A stretch of DNA of 33,412 nt from an uncultured Clostridia bacterium. GTDB taxonomy: Bacteria > Bacillota > Clostridia > Christensenellales > Borkfalkiaceae. Numbering within the stretch: position 1 is the first letter of the stretch; each line of letters begins with the position of its first letter. The notes beneath the pieces were generated by a model. It saw nothing but the letters and a program-made list of their open reading frames with translations. It was not told the DNA's origin and ran no database searches. This document shows, in pieces, positions 25,155-33,353 of the stretch. Location: assembly GCA_947627515.1 (NCBI GenBank), contig CANQWI010000007.1, positions 1 through 33,412 of the forward strand. Direction: 5' to 3'. The position numbers and the translations under genes are program-made.

Positions 25155-25456
25155 GAAAACCTCTTGAAGAGCTCCACGAGCTCATCGAGGACGGCCGTGT
25201 CGCCCTCCTGAATATGACGGATCACGCAGCTGTGCAGGTGATTTTTTAAAATAACGGCCGAGAGGCTCTTGACGGAGGCGTCCACCGCGGCGAGCTGGAC
25301 AAGGATGTCGTCGCAGTAGCGGTCCTCCTCCACCATGCGCTTGATGCCGTTCACCTGCCCCGCGATGCGATTGAGGCGGTTGAGGATGCTCCTCTTGTCC
25401 TCCTCCGATCGGATGGTCCTGCGCACATTTGTGTTACAATTGCAATGCTCTTCCAT
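25151..25456 (-). CDS. csoR: CsoR copper-sensing repressor
   Basis: 101 residues from ATG 25456. All-helical DUF156 repressor that leaves DNA on binding Cu(I). The C-H-C copper ligands are visible: Cys in EDRYCDD (about 46), then His and Cys in NHLHSC spaced H-x3-C (about 71 and 75). LNRIAGQVNGIKRMVEE is the family-typical second helix start. An upstream in-frame ATG (25468) touches the operator and would place the GGAG ribosome binding site inside the coding part, so 25456 is preferred. The N-terminus HCNCNTN adds a cysteine pair. First gene of csoR-copA(Z); its stop overlaps the copA ATG. Confidence 0.95.
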   Translation of the reverse strand: MEEHCNCNTNVRRTIRSEEDKRSILNRLNRIAGQVNGIKRMVEEDRYCDDILVQLAAVDASVKSLSAVILKNHLHSCVIRHIQEGDTAVLDELVELFKRFS

Positions 25457-25468
25457 ACACTTCTCCAT

Positions 25469-25487
25469 AATACCCCCATGGGGTATT
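25469..25487. promoter_or_regulatory. CsoR operator
   Basis: Perfect 8-3-8 inverted repeat AATACCCC-CAT-GGGGTATT located just after the predicted transcript start of csoR. The ATACCCC/GGGGTAT half-sites fit known CsoR copper boxes. Confidence 0.85.
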
Positions 25488-25495
25488 TCAGGAAT

Positions 25496-25525
25496 AGTAT
25501 ATCATATGCAGATACGCCCTGTCAA
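25496..25525 (-). promoter_or_regulatory. Promoter of the copper operon
   Basis: TTGACA (25525-25520), 18-base spacer, TATACT (25501-25496). The CsoR operator begins within about nine bases downstream, so bound repressor would block initiation. Confidence 0.8.
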
Positions 25526-25529
25526 GTGA

Positions 25530-26050
25530 AAATTTAAAATTAAAAATTAAAAATTAAAAATTGTGGCGAGACGTATTTGGAATAAAAGCCTGTTGCCTAC
25601 GGGCCATTCTGAATGCGCCATGGTGAGCTTGTCGAACCATCACCTTATTTCCTTGGCTCCCCTCTCAGGAGAGCCAAGAATTTTGTGCCCCGTGGGTTTT
25701 GATGAGATCCACTCGGCTTCGCCTCGGGATGAGGGAAAGGAATGGGGTTGAATCCTCATTCCGCCCCGCGCGCGTTCTATTTGGGACTAAGCGCGGCACG
25801 AGCACCGTCCTTGGTGCGAAGTAGCCCCCGAAGGGGGCGAGCGAATCTCATCCTTAAGTACGGAGCCCCGTGGGTTTTGATGAGATCCGCTCGCTACGCT
25901 CGGGATGAGGACATCAGCATTCAATCTTACTGCGCGGAGCAAAACCACGCTTTTGCGGCAGCGCACTCAATTTGCGCGATACCTCGCGCTTATTGTCCAT
26001 GCATATAACGCTTCCGTAGCCAACTTAATTGATGCACAAGGAAGGTTCGC
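25530..26050. repeat. Palindromic repeat cluster 2
   Basis: Gene-free stretch between the copper promoter and clpX. It opens with an AT-rich tract of AATTAAAA units (25530-25562). It then holds a GGCCATTC box and a CCATGGTGAGC...GAACCATCACC palindrome (25602-25644), a TTGGCTCCCCTCTCAGGAGAGCCAA hairpin (25653-25677), and two copies of a GTGGGTTTTGATGAGATCC...GGGATGAGG hairpin block (about 25691-25734 and 25870-25910). A 64-base segment (25761-25824) recurs inverted at 32985-33048. 25911-26050 shows nothing clear. Short open frames here lack ribosome binding sites and cross the repeats. Confidence 0.75.
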
Positions 26051-26093
26051 TCGATGAATTTGTTTTTTCGCCCTTGAAAAACAAATTCATCGA
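26051..26093. repeat. Long perfect hairpin, copy 1
   Basis: 17-bp perfect stem TCGATGAATTTGTTTTT (26051-26067) with its complement (26077-26093) and a 9-base loop TCGCCCTTG. A relative with paired stem changes lies at 33312-33351. Confidence 0.8.
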
Positions 26094-26097
26094 AATC

Positions 26098-26131
26098 TAA
26101 AAAAATCCTCCCCTTTGCAAAAAAGGGGAGG
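26098..26131 (-). terminator. Terminator of tig-clpP-clpX
   Basis: CCTCCCCTTT (26107-26116) with AAAGGGGAGG (26122-26131) and, on the minus strand, a following A and run of T. It begins 13 bases after the clpX stop. Confidence 0.85.
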
Positions 26132-26143
26132 CAGGTGCTTGCA

Positions 26144-27379
26144 TTATGCGGTTTCGCGGAAGACGATCCGCGGCTTTGCGCCGTCCTTGACGCAGTCGCG
26201 GGTGATGATCACCTCTTCAACGTCGTTCTCAGAGGGGATGTCGTACATCACGTCGATCATCAGACTCTCGATGATGGTGCGGAGCCCCCTCGCGCCCGTC
26301 TTGAGACGGATGGCAGTGTTGGCGATCTCGCGCACGGCCTCGTCCTCCACCGTCAGCTTTACGCCGTCCATGCCGACAAGCTTCTGATACTGCTTGATGA
26401 TAGCGTTCTTGGGCTTTGTCAAAATATTGACGAGCGCGTCCTCGTCAAGTGCCTGCAGGCTGACCACGATGGGAATGCGGCCGACAAACTCGGGGATAAG
26501 CCCGAATTTGGTGAGATCCTGCGGCTTGACGTCGTCGAGAAGGGTGTAATCGACCTCCTTCTCGCTGAGCTTGACCTTCCCGCCGAATCCGAGGCCCGAG
26601 TCGTCCTTCCGCGCGGAGACGATCTTATCGAGTCCGACGAACGCGCCGCCGCAGATAAAGAGGATATTGGTCGTGTCGATGTGCATGCAGTCCTGCTGGG
26701 GATGCTTTCTGCCGCCCTGCGGGGGAACGTTGGCGACGGTGCTCTCGATGATCTTGAGAAGGGCCTGCTGGACTCCCTCGCCCGAGACGTCGCGGGTGAT
26801 GGAGACGTTTTCCCCCTTCCGCGCGATCTTGTCGATCTCGTCGATATAGATGATGCCCCTCTGCGCCTTTTCGATGTCGTAATCGGCGTTCTGAATGAGC
26901 TTTAAGAGGATATTTTCGACGTCCTCCCCCACATACCCCGCCTCGGTGAGCGTGGTGGCGTCCGCGGTCGCAAAGGGCACATTCAAAATCTTGGCAAGCG
27001 TACGCGCGAGAAGCGTCTTGCCGCTCCCCGTGGGGCCCAAGAGGAGAATATTGCTCTTCTCGATCTCTACGTCGTCCGTGCTCACGCCCTCCGACATCGC
27101 GTTGATGCGCTTATAATGATTGTACACCGCGACGGAGAGGACGCGCTTGGCCTTCTCCTGCCCGATGATATATTGGTCCAGCTCCTCCTTGATCTCGGAG
27201 GGTTTTTTGAGCTCCACCTTGGGGGCGGGTGCGGAGGAGGAGGGCATCTGTTCGATCATGTCCCTGCAAAGCTCCACGCACTCGTCGCAGATGAAGATCC
27301 CCTCGGGACCCGCGATGAGCTTTTTGACCTTGGACTTCTCCCTCCCGCAGAAGGAGCAGCGTTGCTCGTATTTTGTCAT
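26144..27379 (-). CDS. clpX: ATP-dependent Clp protease ATPase subunit ClpX
   Basis: 411 residues. Hexameric unfoldase that delivers tagged substrates to ClpP. N-terminal zinc-binding domain with Cys 8, 11, 31 and 34. AAA module: Walker A GPTGSGKT (about 114-121), [11 protein letters not shown], Walker [10 protein letters not shown] (about 174-182), RKH pore loop in GGRKHPQQ, and the LGFG ClpP-docking loop (about 260). A C-terminal small domain follows with ARGLR sensor 2. The length is typical. It follows clpP by 12 bases with a GGAG site. Confidence 0.97.
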   Translation of the reverse strand: MTKYEQRCSFCGREKSKVKKLIAGPEGIFICDECVELCRDMIEQMPSSSAPAPKVELKKPSEIKEELDQYIIGQEKAKRVLSVAVYNHYKRINAMSEGVSTDDVEIEKSNILLLGPTGSGKTLLARTLAKILNVPFATADATTLTEAGYVGEDVENILLKLIQNADYDIEKAQRGIIYIDEIDKIARKGENVSITRDVSGEGVQQALLKIIESTVANVPPQGGRKHPQQDCMHIDTTNILFICGGAFVGLDKIVSARKDDSGLGFGGKVKLSEKEVDYTLLDDVKPQDLTKFGLIPEFVGRIPIVVSLQALDEDALVNILTKPKNAIIKQYQKLVGMDGVKLTVEDEAVREIANTAIRLKTGARGLRTIIESLMIDVMYDIPSENDVEEVIITRDCVKDGAKPRIVFRETA

Positions 27380-27391
27380 TGCTTCTCCGTT

Positions 27392-27982
27392 TTAACGCTT
27401 GAAATACACCCTGTCGATGAGGCCGTACCGCACCGCCTCCTCGGCAGAGAGATAGTTATCCCTGTCCGTGTCGCGGGCGATCTCCTCATAGCTCCTCCCC
27501 GTGTTCTCGGAGAGGATGCGGGTCATTTTATCCTTGATTTTTAAAATATGCTCGGCCTGGATTTTGATATCACTCGCCTGACCCTGTGCGCCGCCGAGGG
27601 GCTGATGGATCATGATCTCGCTGTTGGGGAGGGCATACCGCTTCCCCTTCTGCCCCGCCGCAAGCAGGAACGCGCCCATGGAGGCCGCAAGCCCGATGCA
27701 GATGGTGGAGACGTCGCATTTGATGTAGTTCATCGTATCATAGATCGCCATGCCCGCCGTGACCGAGCCGCCGGGGCTGTTGATATAGAGGGAAATGTCC
27801 TTGCCGGGGTCTCTCCCCTCAAGATAGATGAGCTGGGCGACGACGGTGTTGGAGAGCGCGTCGTCGATCTCGCCCGAGAAGAAGATGATCCTGTCCTCGA
27901 GAAGGCGGGAATAGAGGTCATAGCTGCGCTCGCCGCTCGATGTGCGTTCGACAACATAGGGAATGAGCACGTTGTTCGTCAT
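27392..27982 (-). CDS. clpP: ATP-dependent Clp protease proteolytic subunit
   Basis: 196-residue serine peptidase forming the ClpP barrel used by both ClpX (next gene) and ClpC (elsewhere in the window). Oxyanion loop SPGGSV (about 69-74), catalytic serine in [10 protein letters not shown] (about 97), catalytic histidine in IMIHQPLGG (about 122), and aspartate in DTDRDNYLS (about 171). Start IPYVVERTS is typical of mature ClpP with no long propeptide. AGGAGG lies five bases before the ATG; 15 bases separate it from tig. Confidence 0.97.
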   Translation of the reverse strand: MTNNVLIPYVVERTSSGERSYDLYSRLLEDRIIFFSGEIDDALSNTVVAQLIYLEGRDPGKDISLYINSPGGSVTAGMAIYDTMNYIKCDVSTICIGLAASMGAFLLAAGQKGKRYALPNSEIMIHQPLGGAQGQASDIKIQAEHILKIKDKMTRILSENTGRSYEEIARDTDRDNYLSAEEAVRYGLIDRVYFKR

Positions 27983-27997
27983 GGGATCCTCCTGAAA

Positions 27998-29314
27998 TCA
28001 GTCTTTTTTGGGCTCTTCCTTATAGAGGACCATCTCGTTGTTGGCGAGAAGGAAATCGAAGAGCTTGGTGATCTTGATGTCGTTTTCGATATACTCTCTC
28101 TGACGGGGGTCAAGCGTCTTTTCGTATTCCGCGGGCTCCTTGCCGACGGAAGCCGCCTGCTCGGCGATCTTTGCGCCGATCTCCTCCTCCGAGGCCGTGA
28201 TCTTTTCGAGCTCGAGGAGCTTTTCGAGGACAAGCTGGTGCAAAACCATGCGCCTTGCCTCTTCCTCAAGCTTCTTCTTGTACTCGTCACGGGTCGTGCC
28301 GAGGTACTGATAGTAATCCTCGGGACGGATGCCCTGATACATGATGTTCTGCTCCATTCTGCGGAGGGACATCTCCTCCTGCCGATCGATGAGCACGTCG
28401 GGGATCTCGCAGGTCGCGGTCTTGGCGATCTCGGTGAGGATGGCGTCCTCCGTCTCGTTCCTGCCGCGGCTCTCCGCATTCTTCTCAAGACGCTCTCTCA
28501 CCTTTGTCTTATATGCCTCAACGCTGTCCGCGCCGAGCTTCTTTGCAAGCTCCTCATCGAGTGCGGGAAGCTCCTTCCCTGTGATCTTGTGAAGAGTGAC
28601 GGTAAAGACGGCGGGCTGACCCTTGAGGGATTCCTCCTGATAGTCCTCGGGGAAGGTGACGGTGATGTCCTTCACGTCGCCGATTCTCATGCCGACGACG
28701 CCCTCTTCAAATCCCGGGATAAAGCTGTGGGAGCCCAGCGTGAGGTCGTACTTCTCCGCGGTGCCGCCCTCGAAGGCGACGCCGTCCCTTTTGCCGACAA
28801 AGTCGATGTTAACGGTATCTCCCATCTCTGCGGGACGGTCGGTGACCTCCACGCTCTTCGCAAGGCGGGTCCTCGTCGCGTCGATGTCCTTCTCCACGTC
28901 GGCGTCCGTAACAGTATACTCATACTTGTTGATTTTTATACCCTTGTACTGCCCGACGGTGACCTCAGGCAGGACGGGAACGGTCGCGATGAGGACCGCG
29001 TTGGTCTCCGAGAAGCCATCGCAGAGGGAAAGCTCGGGGTCGCCGACAGGCGTAAAGGCGTCCTTCTCCTTCTCTAAAATGGCGGGATAGTGCTCGTCAT
29101 AGAGAAGATTGAGGGTCTCCTCGAAAAAGATGCCCTTGCCGTAGAACATCTCGAGCATCGTCTTGGGCGCCTTGCCCTTGCGGAAGCCGTTGACCGCGTA
29201 CTTATGTCTGTTCTGAAGATAGGCCTTTTCGTTTGCCGCCGCCCATTCCTCGGGCGTGAAGGCGATCTCGACCTTCACCGTGCTTTTTTCTGAAGGGGTT
29301 ACTTTGTAGTTCAT
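27998..29314 (-). CDS. tig: Trigger factor
   Basis: 438 residues. Ribosome-bound chaperone with peptidyl-prolyl isomerase activity. N-terminal ribosome-binding domain with the G(F)RKGKAP loop near 42-48, FKBP-type PPIase domain (about 150-245, starting DTVNIDFVGKRDG), and the helical C-terminal chaperone arms. The ATG at 29314 follows CAGGAG by seven bases and gives MNYKVTPSEKST, the normal start; twelve extra in-frame residues upstream are unlikely. First gene of tig-clpP-clpX, the classic order. Confidence 0.97.
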   Translation of the reverse strand: MNYKVTPSEKSTVKVEIAFTPEEWAAANEKAYLQNRHKYAVNGFRKGKAPKTMLEMFYGKGIFFEETLNLLYDEHYPAILEKEKDAFTPVGDPELSLCDGFSETNAVLIATVPVLPEVTVGQYKGIKINKYEYTVTDADVEKDIDATRTRLAKSVEVTDRPAEMGDTVNIDFVGKRDGVAFEGGTAEKYDLTLGSHSFIPGFEEGVVGMRIGDVKDITVTFPEDYQEESLKGQPAVFTVTLHKITGKELPALDEELAKKLGADSVEAYKTKVRERLEKNAESRGRNETEDAILTEIAKTATCEIPDVLIDRQEEMSLRRMEQNIMYQGIRPEDYYQYLGTTRDEYKKKLEEEARRMVLHQLVLEKLLELEKITASEEEIGAKIAEQAASVGKEPAEYEKTLDPRQREYIENDIKITKLFDFLLANNEMVLYKEEPKKD

Positions 29315-29348
29315 GATTCTGCTCCTGAGTTGATTTCTTCCACCTTCC

Positions 29349-29357
29349 ATTTTAGCA
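29349..29357 (-). promoter_or_regulatory. Extended -10 promoter of tig-clpP-clpX
   Basis: TGC-TAAAAT (29357-29349) is an extended -10 element; only a weak -35 (TTTCCT) lies 17 bases upstream. It is divergent from the rqcH promoter, the two boxes being about 30 bases apart. Confidence 0.5.
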
Positions 29358-29386
29358 TAACCGCCGCCAAAAGGAAAGCGTTTTTA

Positions 29387-29415
29387 TTTACAATTTTGTT
29401 TTTTTGAGGTATAAT
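29387..29415 (+). promoter_or_regulatory. Promoter of rqcH
   Basis: TTTACA (29387-29392), 17-base spacer, TATAAT (29410-29415), then a short leader with AGGAGG before the ATG. Unlike three other genes here, this start has a normal ribosome binding site. Confidence 0.8.
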
Positions 29416-29435
29416 GGGGGCAACAGGAGGAGCCT

Positions 29436-31067
29436 ATGCCGCAAGATGCCTTTACCCTGCGCCTCGTCGCAAGGGAGCTCGGGTCCGCGCTCCGTGGCGG
29501 GAGGATCAACCGCATCGCCCAGCCCGACAGAGAGGAGCTTTCTCTCCTTATATACACGGGAAAGCAGACCGTCAAACTCATTTTGAACGCAAATGCCGCC
29601 GAATGCGGGGCATATTTTTGCGAGGAGGACAGGGAAAGCCCCAAAACCGCCCCTGCCTTTTGCATGCTTCTCAGAAAATATGTGCAGGGCGCGGAGATCC
29701 TCTCGGTGGATACGCCCGCGTTCGAGCGCATCCTCCGTTTTCGCCTGCTCTGCCACAGCGAGTTTCAGGAGAAGGAGCGCGTTCTTCTCGCCGAAATCAT
29801 GGGGAAATACTCCAACCTGCTCCTTCTCGAGGACGGGGTCATTCTCGGTGCCCTCAAGACGACCTCGCTCGACGGCAACACCAAGCGGATGATCTTCCCG
29901 GGTGCAAAATACACGCCGCCCGCCGTGCAGGACAAGACGGACCCCTCCGACCTTCCCGCCCTCCGCGCCCTTTTGAAGGGCTGCACGGGGGACAGGGTGG
30001 ACTTTCTCTTTGCCCATGTCCGCGGGCTCGCGCCCTTCACGGCACGGTGCATCGCGGACGGCTACCGAGGCGGCGATTTTGCGCAATATGTGCACGATTT
30101 TATCTTTTCGGACGAAATCTCTCCCCGCGTCATCGAGCGGGACGGGGTACCCGTCGACTTCGTCGCAAGGGGGACCGAGGGCATTCCCTTTATGACCCTC
30201 TCCGAGGCGCAGTCCTGCTTTTATGAAAAAAAGCGGGCGCAGAAGCGAATCGGCGCACTGCGGAAAAGGCTGCTCTCCGCGGTGCAGACAGCCCAAAAAA
30301 AGCAGGAAAAGCAGCTGAAGCAGAACCTTGAAAAGCAGCTCGAGTGCAGGGACGCCGAGGAGAACAGGAGAAAGGGTGAGCTTTTGACTTCCTACCTCTA
30401 CATGGTCCCCAAGGGGCGCAATCAGTTCGAGGCAGAGGATTGGGAGACGGGTGAGACGGTGAGAATTTCCCTCGACGCCCGCCTTTCCCCCGCCGAGAAC
30501 GCGCAGATGTACTATAAACGATACAGAAAGCAGAAGCGGACGGTCGAGATCCTCCGTCCCCGCGAGGAGGAGCTGAGAGCGGAGCTATTATACCTTGAAA
30601 ATCTCACCGCCCTCATTGAAAGCGCGGCCGACGAGACCGACCTTGCGTGCATCGAGGAGGAGCTGCTCTCCGTCGGGCTTCTTGCGCCGCCAAAGGAGAA
30701 AAAGAAGGCCGCAAGGGCTCCCATTCCCTTCCGCACATATGAATTTGACGGCATACGAGTGCTTGCGGGGCGCAATAACCTGCAGAATGACGCACTTCTC
30801 CGTCAATGTTCGCCCGACGACATATGGCTGCACGCTGAAAGGTACCACTCCTGCCATGTCGTGATAAGGTGCGGCGGCAGAGCGGTACCTGAGGAGGTCC
30901 TTTTGCGCGCGGCAGCCGTCTGTGCCCTCTACTCGGACGGCCGCGGCGAGAAGCTCCCCGTCGCCTACTGTCCGCTGAAATTTGTAAAAAAACCGCCCCA
31001 TTCCAAGGCGGGATTTGTAATTTACTCAAATTATAAGACGGTTTTGGGCGACCCTGATTTAATTTAA
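29436..31067 (+). CDS. rqcH: Ribosome quality-control factor RqcH (NFACT protein)
   Basis: 543 residues. RqcH binds stalled 50S subunits and adds C-terminal alanine tails that mark the nascent chain for ClpXP. NFACT-N domain (about 1-200, with INRIAQP and FCMLLRKY), a helical/coiled-coil middle (about 250-410), and NFACT-R at the C-terminus (about 430-540) with LAGRNNLQNDALL, DDIWLHA and FVKKPPHSKAGFVIY. From memory, the usual PGSHV stretch reads YHSCHV here. Relatives were formerly annotated as fibronectin-binding proteins (FbpA). It is the only clear plus-strand coding gene in the window. The stop codon TAA lies inside an AT-rich repeat tract. Confidence 0.94.
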   Translation: MPQDAFTLRLVARELGSALRGGRINRIAQPDREELSLLIYTGKQTVKLILNANAAECGAYFCEEDRESPKTAPAFCMLLRKYVQGAEILSVDTPAFERILRFRLLCHSEFQEKERVLLAEIMGKYSNLLLLEDGVILGALKTTSLDGNTKRMIFPGAKYTPPAVQDKTDPSDLPALRALLKGCTGDRVDFLFAHVRGLAPFTARCIADGYRGGDFAQYVHDFIFSDEISPRVIERDGVPVDFVARGTEGIPFMTLSEAQSCFYEKKRAQKRIGALRKRLLSAVQTAQKKQEKQLKQNLEKQLECRDAEENRRKGELLTSYLYMVPKGRNQFEAEDWETGETVRISLDARLSPAENAQMYYKRYRKQKRTVEILRPREEELRAELLYLENLTALIESAADETDLACIEEELLSVGLLAPPKEKKKAARAPIPFRTYEFDGIRVLAGRNNLQNDALLRQCSPDDIWLHAERYHSCHVVIRCGGRAVPEEVLLRAAAVCALYSDGRGEKLPVAYCPLKFVKKPPHSKAGFVIYSNYKTVLGDPDLI

Positions 31068-31092
31068 AATTAAAAATGAAAAATTAAAAATT
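31058..31092. repeat. AT-rich tract, left flank of the S23 cassette
   Basis: TTTAATTTAAAATTAAAAAT-type units. It supplies the stop codon of rqcH (31065-31067) and is roughly an inverted copy of the tract at 31487-31527. Confidence 0.7.
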
Positions 31093-31102
31093 ATGGTAAA
31101 AA

Positions 31103-31468
31103 TTAATTAGAAAATTTGTCTTTATTCGTTTTGACGATCGTTGTTAAGAGAGCGACTATTTCATTTGCATCCTTAATAATACTCTGAAACTGGGCTTCTG
31201 TAATATACTCACTTCCATAGAGCAATTCCAACCAATACTTGGTTTCGCGTGCTTCTTTTAGTGCAATGGAAAGCTTTGCGATAAAATCGGCCGCACTCTG
31301 TGCCGCCTGTGCCTCAACCACGTTGGCACCGATACTCGTTCCGCTACGCATTATCTGTTTTGAAAGAATAAATTCCTTATGCTCTGTGCACATATATCGA
31401 TATAATTTTATAATTCGCAAAGAAAACTCCTTGCATTTTTGCATGACGATATTCTCTTGATCAGACAT
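31103..31468 (-). CDS. Four-helix-bundle protein (S23/IVS family)
   Basis: 121 residues, almost wholly helical. It matches the S23-type four-helix-bundle family first seen encoded in 23S rRNA intervening sequences: SLRIIKLYRYM, SKQIMRSGTSIGANVVEAQAAQSAADFIAKLSIALKEARETKYWLELL. Relatives include the Avd protein of diversity-generating retroelements, but no reverse transcriptase or variable repeat is present. Base composition is clearly more AT-rich than its neighbours. AT-rich tracts on both sides resemble terminal inverted repeats, so it may have arrived as a small cassette between two convergent genes. A TAAGGAAA ribosome binding site precedes the ATG. Function unknown; members may bind nucleic acid. 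Confidence 0.88.
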   Translation of the reverse strand: MSDQENIVMQKCKEFSLRIIKLYRYMCTEHKEFILSKQIMRSGTSIGANVVEAQAAQSAADFIAKLSIALKEARETKYWLELLYGSEYITEAQFQSIIKDANEIVALLTTIVKTNKDKFSN

Positions 31469-31486
31469 TCTAAATTTCCTTACCTC

Positions 31487-31527
31487 AATTTTTAATTTTA
31501 AATTTTAAATTTTTAATTTTTAATTTA
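31487..31527. repeat. AT-rich tract, right flank of the S23 cassette
   Basis: AATTTTTAATTTTAAA units, about inverted to 31058-31092. It supplies the hemZ stop codon (31520-31522). Similar tracts lie in clusters 1 and 2. Confidence 0.7.
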
Positions 31528-32902
31528 GGCTCACCCTCCACAGCTTATTCTTCTCCTCAATAATCTTTTCCACCTTTTCGAGATAGGTCGGGATGTCCTT
31601 GGGAGAGCCGTAACGCTCGATGCGGTTTTCCTGCAAAAACAGCTTCTTGGTGATCGCATTGGCACCCACGGCGAGGTTGTCCGCGGTCTCCTCCATGACG
31701 TCGACATTGTACACGCACGCCTTGTTGGGCCTTGCCCAGCCGACATTCTCATGCGCCCCCGCCATGTACTTCTGACGGTAAAGGTAGTAGGGCTCATACC
31801 CCGCCGCCGTCAATTTTTCACGCGAATAGGCGATCATCTCCGAGAGCAGGCCGTCGGGAAGAGACTGTGTCTCCTCCTTTAATTTTGCCCCCTTTTTGAG
31901 GCAGAGGGTATGCACGGTGATGTTTGCGGGGGAAAGCGCGATTGCACTGTCGACGCTCATGCAGAACTCCGCAAGGCTCTCGCCCGTGAGACCCGCGATG
32001 AGGTCGCAGTTGACGTCAAAGCCGTAGGGCGCGGCCATTGCAAAGGCCTCCGTGACCTGCGCGGCCGAGTGCTTTCTGCCGATCGCGGAAAGAGTGCGGT
32101 CGGAGAAGCTCTGCGCGTTGATACAGATGCGCGTGACCCCGAAATCGCGACATATCTGCAATTTTTTTGGGGTAAAGGTGTCGGGCCGCCCCGCCTCCAC
32201 CGTGAATTCGCAGCCGTTTTTTCTGAGAGGCGCGAGCATTTTAAGAACAGTCTCCAGCTCCTCATCCTCGAGCACAAAGGGCGTCCCCCCGCCGATGTAA
32301 ATGGAGCGCAGGTTCCCGATGAGCGGCTCCGAGGCCTTCAGCTCGCGGCCGAGTGACTCTAAATAGGCGGGCATATATTTTTTGGTCTGCGCGATGGGCG
32401 CGGTGATAAAGGAACAGTAGATGCACTTTGTCGGGCAGAACGGGAGAGAGACAAAGAGGTCGACGTTGCCCTCTCTCCTCTCGTAGATCCCCCGCTGTCC
32501 CTCGATCACGCGGGCGGTGAGGGCGGTATTCTCCTCGCTGACGCCGAGCTTTTCGAAGAGACTGAAAAATTCCCCCGTCTTTTGCAGCTGCTGATAGGCG
32601 AGACGGGTGGGACGGATGCCCGTCAATGACCCCCACGGGAGCTTTTTCTCAAAAATCGTCGAAAGGGCCCTGTAGAGGGAGAGCTTTGCGTACCGCTTGA
32701 AGAGGCTCTTTTTCTCCGTTTCGCCGAAAAAAGGCTCTTCGTCGGTGAAGAAAAACTCCCTGTCGCCGATGAGGAGTCTGTTTTCAAACACGCACCCGCC
32801 GAGGGTCGCCGTCTGCCCGATTTCAAGCGAGGCCGCGCCCTCAAAGAGACGGATGACATCCATGAGCTCGGGTTCGAGCCAAGCTTCGGAACATGTGATC
32901 AT
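31520..32902 (-). CDS. hemZ: HemZ-like radical SAM coproporphyrinogen III dehydrogenase
   Basis: About 460 residues. Radical SAM enzyme of the HemN/HemZ group, proposed for oxygen-independent coproporphyrinogen oxidation in heme synthesis. The Fe-S motif is CPTKCIYCSF (about residues 154-163), preceded by the HemZ-type GSLTGIRPTRLA stretch (about 91-102) and followed by IYIGGGTPFVL (about 202-212) and EAGRPDT. The C-terminal region YYLYRQKYMAGAHENVGWA is typical of HemZ. The ATG at 32902 is chosen because codons upstream run into repeat DNA and do not resemble the family; no clear ribosome binding site or promoter is seen. No other heme genes are nearby, so the substrate is uncertain. Confidence 0.88.
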   Translation of the reverse strand: MITCSEAWLEPELMDVIRLFEGAASLEIGQTATLGGCVFENRLLIGDREFFFTDEEPFFGETEKKSLFKRYAKLSLYRALSTIFEKKLPWGSLTGIRPTRLAYQQLQKTGEFFSLFEKLGVSEENTALTARVIEGQRGIYERREGNVDLFVSLPFCPTKCIYCSFITAPIAQTKKYMPAYLESLGRELKASEPLIGNLRSIYIGGGTPFVLEDEELETVLKMLAPLRKNGCEFTVEAGRPDTFTPKKLQICRDFGVTRICINAQSFSDRTLSAIGRKHSAAQVTEAFAMAAPYGFDVNCDLIAGLTGESLAEFCMSVDSAIALSPANITVHTLCLKKGAKLKEETQSLPDGLLSEMIAYSREKLTAAGYEPYYLYRQKYMAGAHENVGWARPNKACVYNVDVMEETADNLAVGANAITKKLFLQENRIERYGSPKDIPTYLEKVEKIIEEKNKLWRVSLN

Positions 32903-32954
32903 TCTGATACCCGTAAACCGCGTTTCCGCGCAATAAGTTGCATTTTTTACTCCG

Positions 32955-33176
32955 TATGCTTTGAAGAGATCCCCTCGGCTTCGCCTACTTCGCACCAAGG
33001 GCGGTGCTCGTGCCGCGCTTAGTCAAAAATAGAATGCGCGCGGGGCGGGATAAGGACAAACCCCTTCGGCCTATAGGCCACTTCCCCTAAAAGGGGCAGC
33101 GAGAAATAAGGTGATGGTTCGACTACGCTCACCATGACGTGATTTGGAATAATCCCCTTATGCCCCTCGCCCTTCA
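32955..33176. repeat. Palindromic repeat cluster 3
   Basis: Gene-free stretch upstream of hemZ. It holds a GAGATCC-CCTCGGCTTCGCC hairpin start, a 64-base segment (32985-33048) that is the inverse of 25761-25824 with about three differences, then inverse versions of the cluster 1 blocks: CCCCTTCGG...GGCCACTTCCCCT...AGGGGCAG (33060-33100) and GGTGATGGTTCGACTACGCTCACCATGACG (33111-33140). Confidence 0.75.
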
Positions 33177-33235
33177 TTCAATCTCACGGCGCGTGGCGGG
33201 ATCCCCCCGCCTAAGCGCACCCTATTTGGTACCCT
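33177..33235 (+). repeat. 59-base direct repeat, copy 1
   Basis: Starts TTCAATCTCACGGCG, contains the hairpin GGCGGG-ATCC-CCCCGCC, and ends CTATTTGGTACCCT. Copy 2 at 33354-33412 differs by one base (A to G in the hairpin loop). Confidence 0.85.
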
Positions 33236-33311
33236 ACGGGAACCTTACTGTCCGAATGAAACACGGAGCTCGTGGCTGACCAAGAAATTGTGAAATATGG
33301 GAACTAACCCC

Positions 33312-33351
33312 TCGATGATTTCTTTTTCGTCCTTAAAAAAGAAATCATCGA
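33312..33351. repeat. Long perfect hairpin, copy 2
   Basis: 16-bp perfect stem TCGATGATTTCTTTTT (33312-33327) with its complement (33336-33351), loop CGTCCTTA. It lies between the two 59-base repeats and matches the hairpin at 26051-26093 with paired differences. Confidence 0.8.
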
Positions 33352-33353
33352 AT

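Noticed and set aside
25563-26008. Short plus-strand frames in the second repeat cluster
   Set aside because: They cross palindromic repeats, have no ribosome binding site and resemble no family.
31103-31468. S23-type gene as the Avd part of a diversity-generating retroelement
   Set aside because: No reverse transcriptase, template repeat or variable repeat is found nearby.
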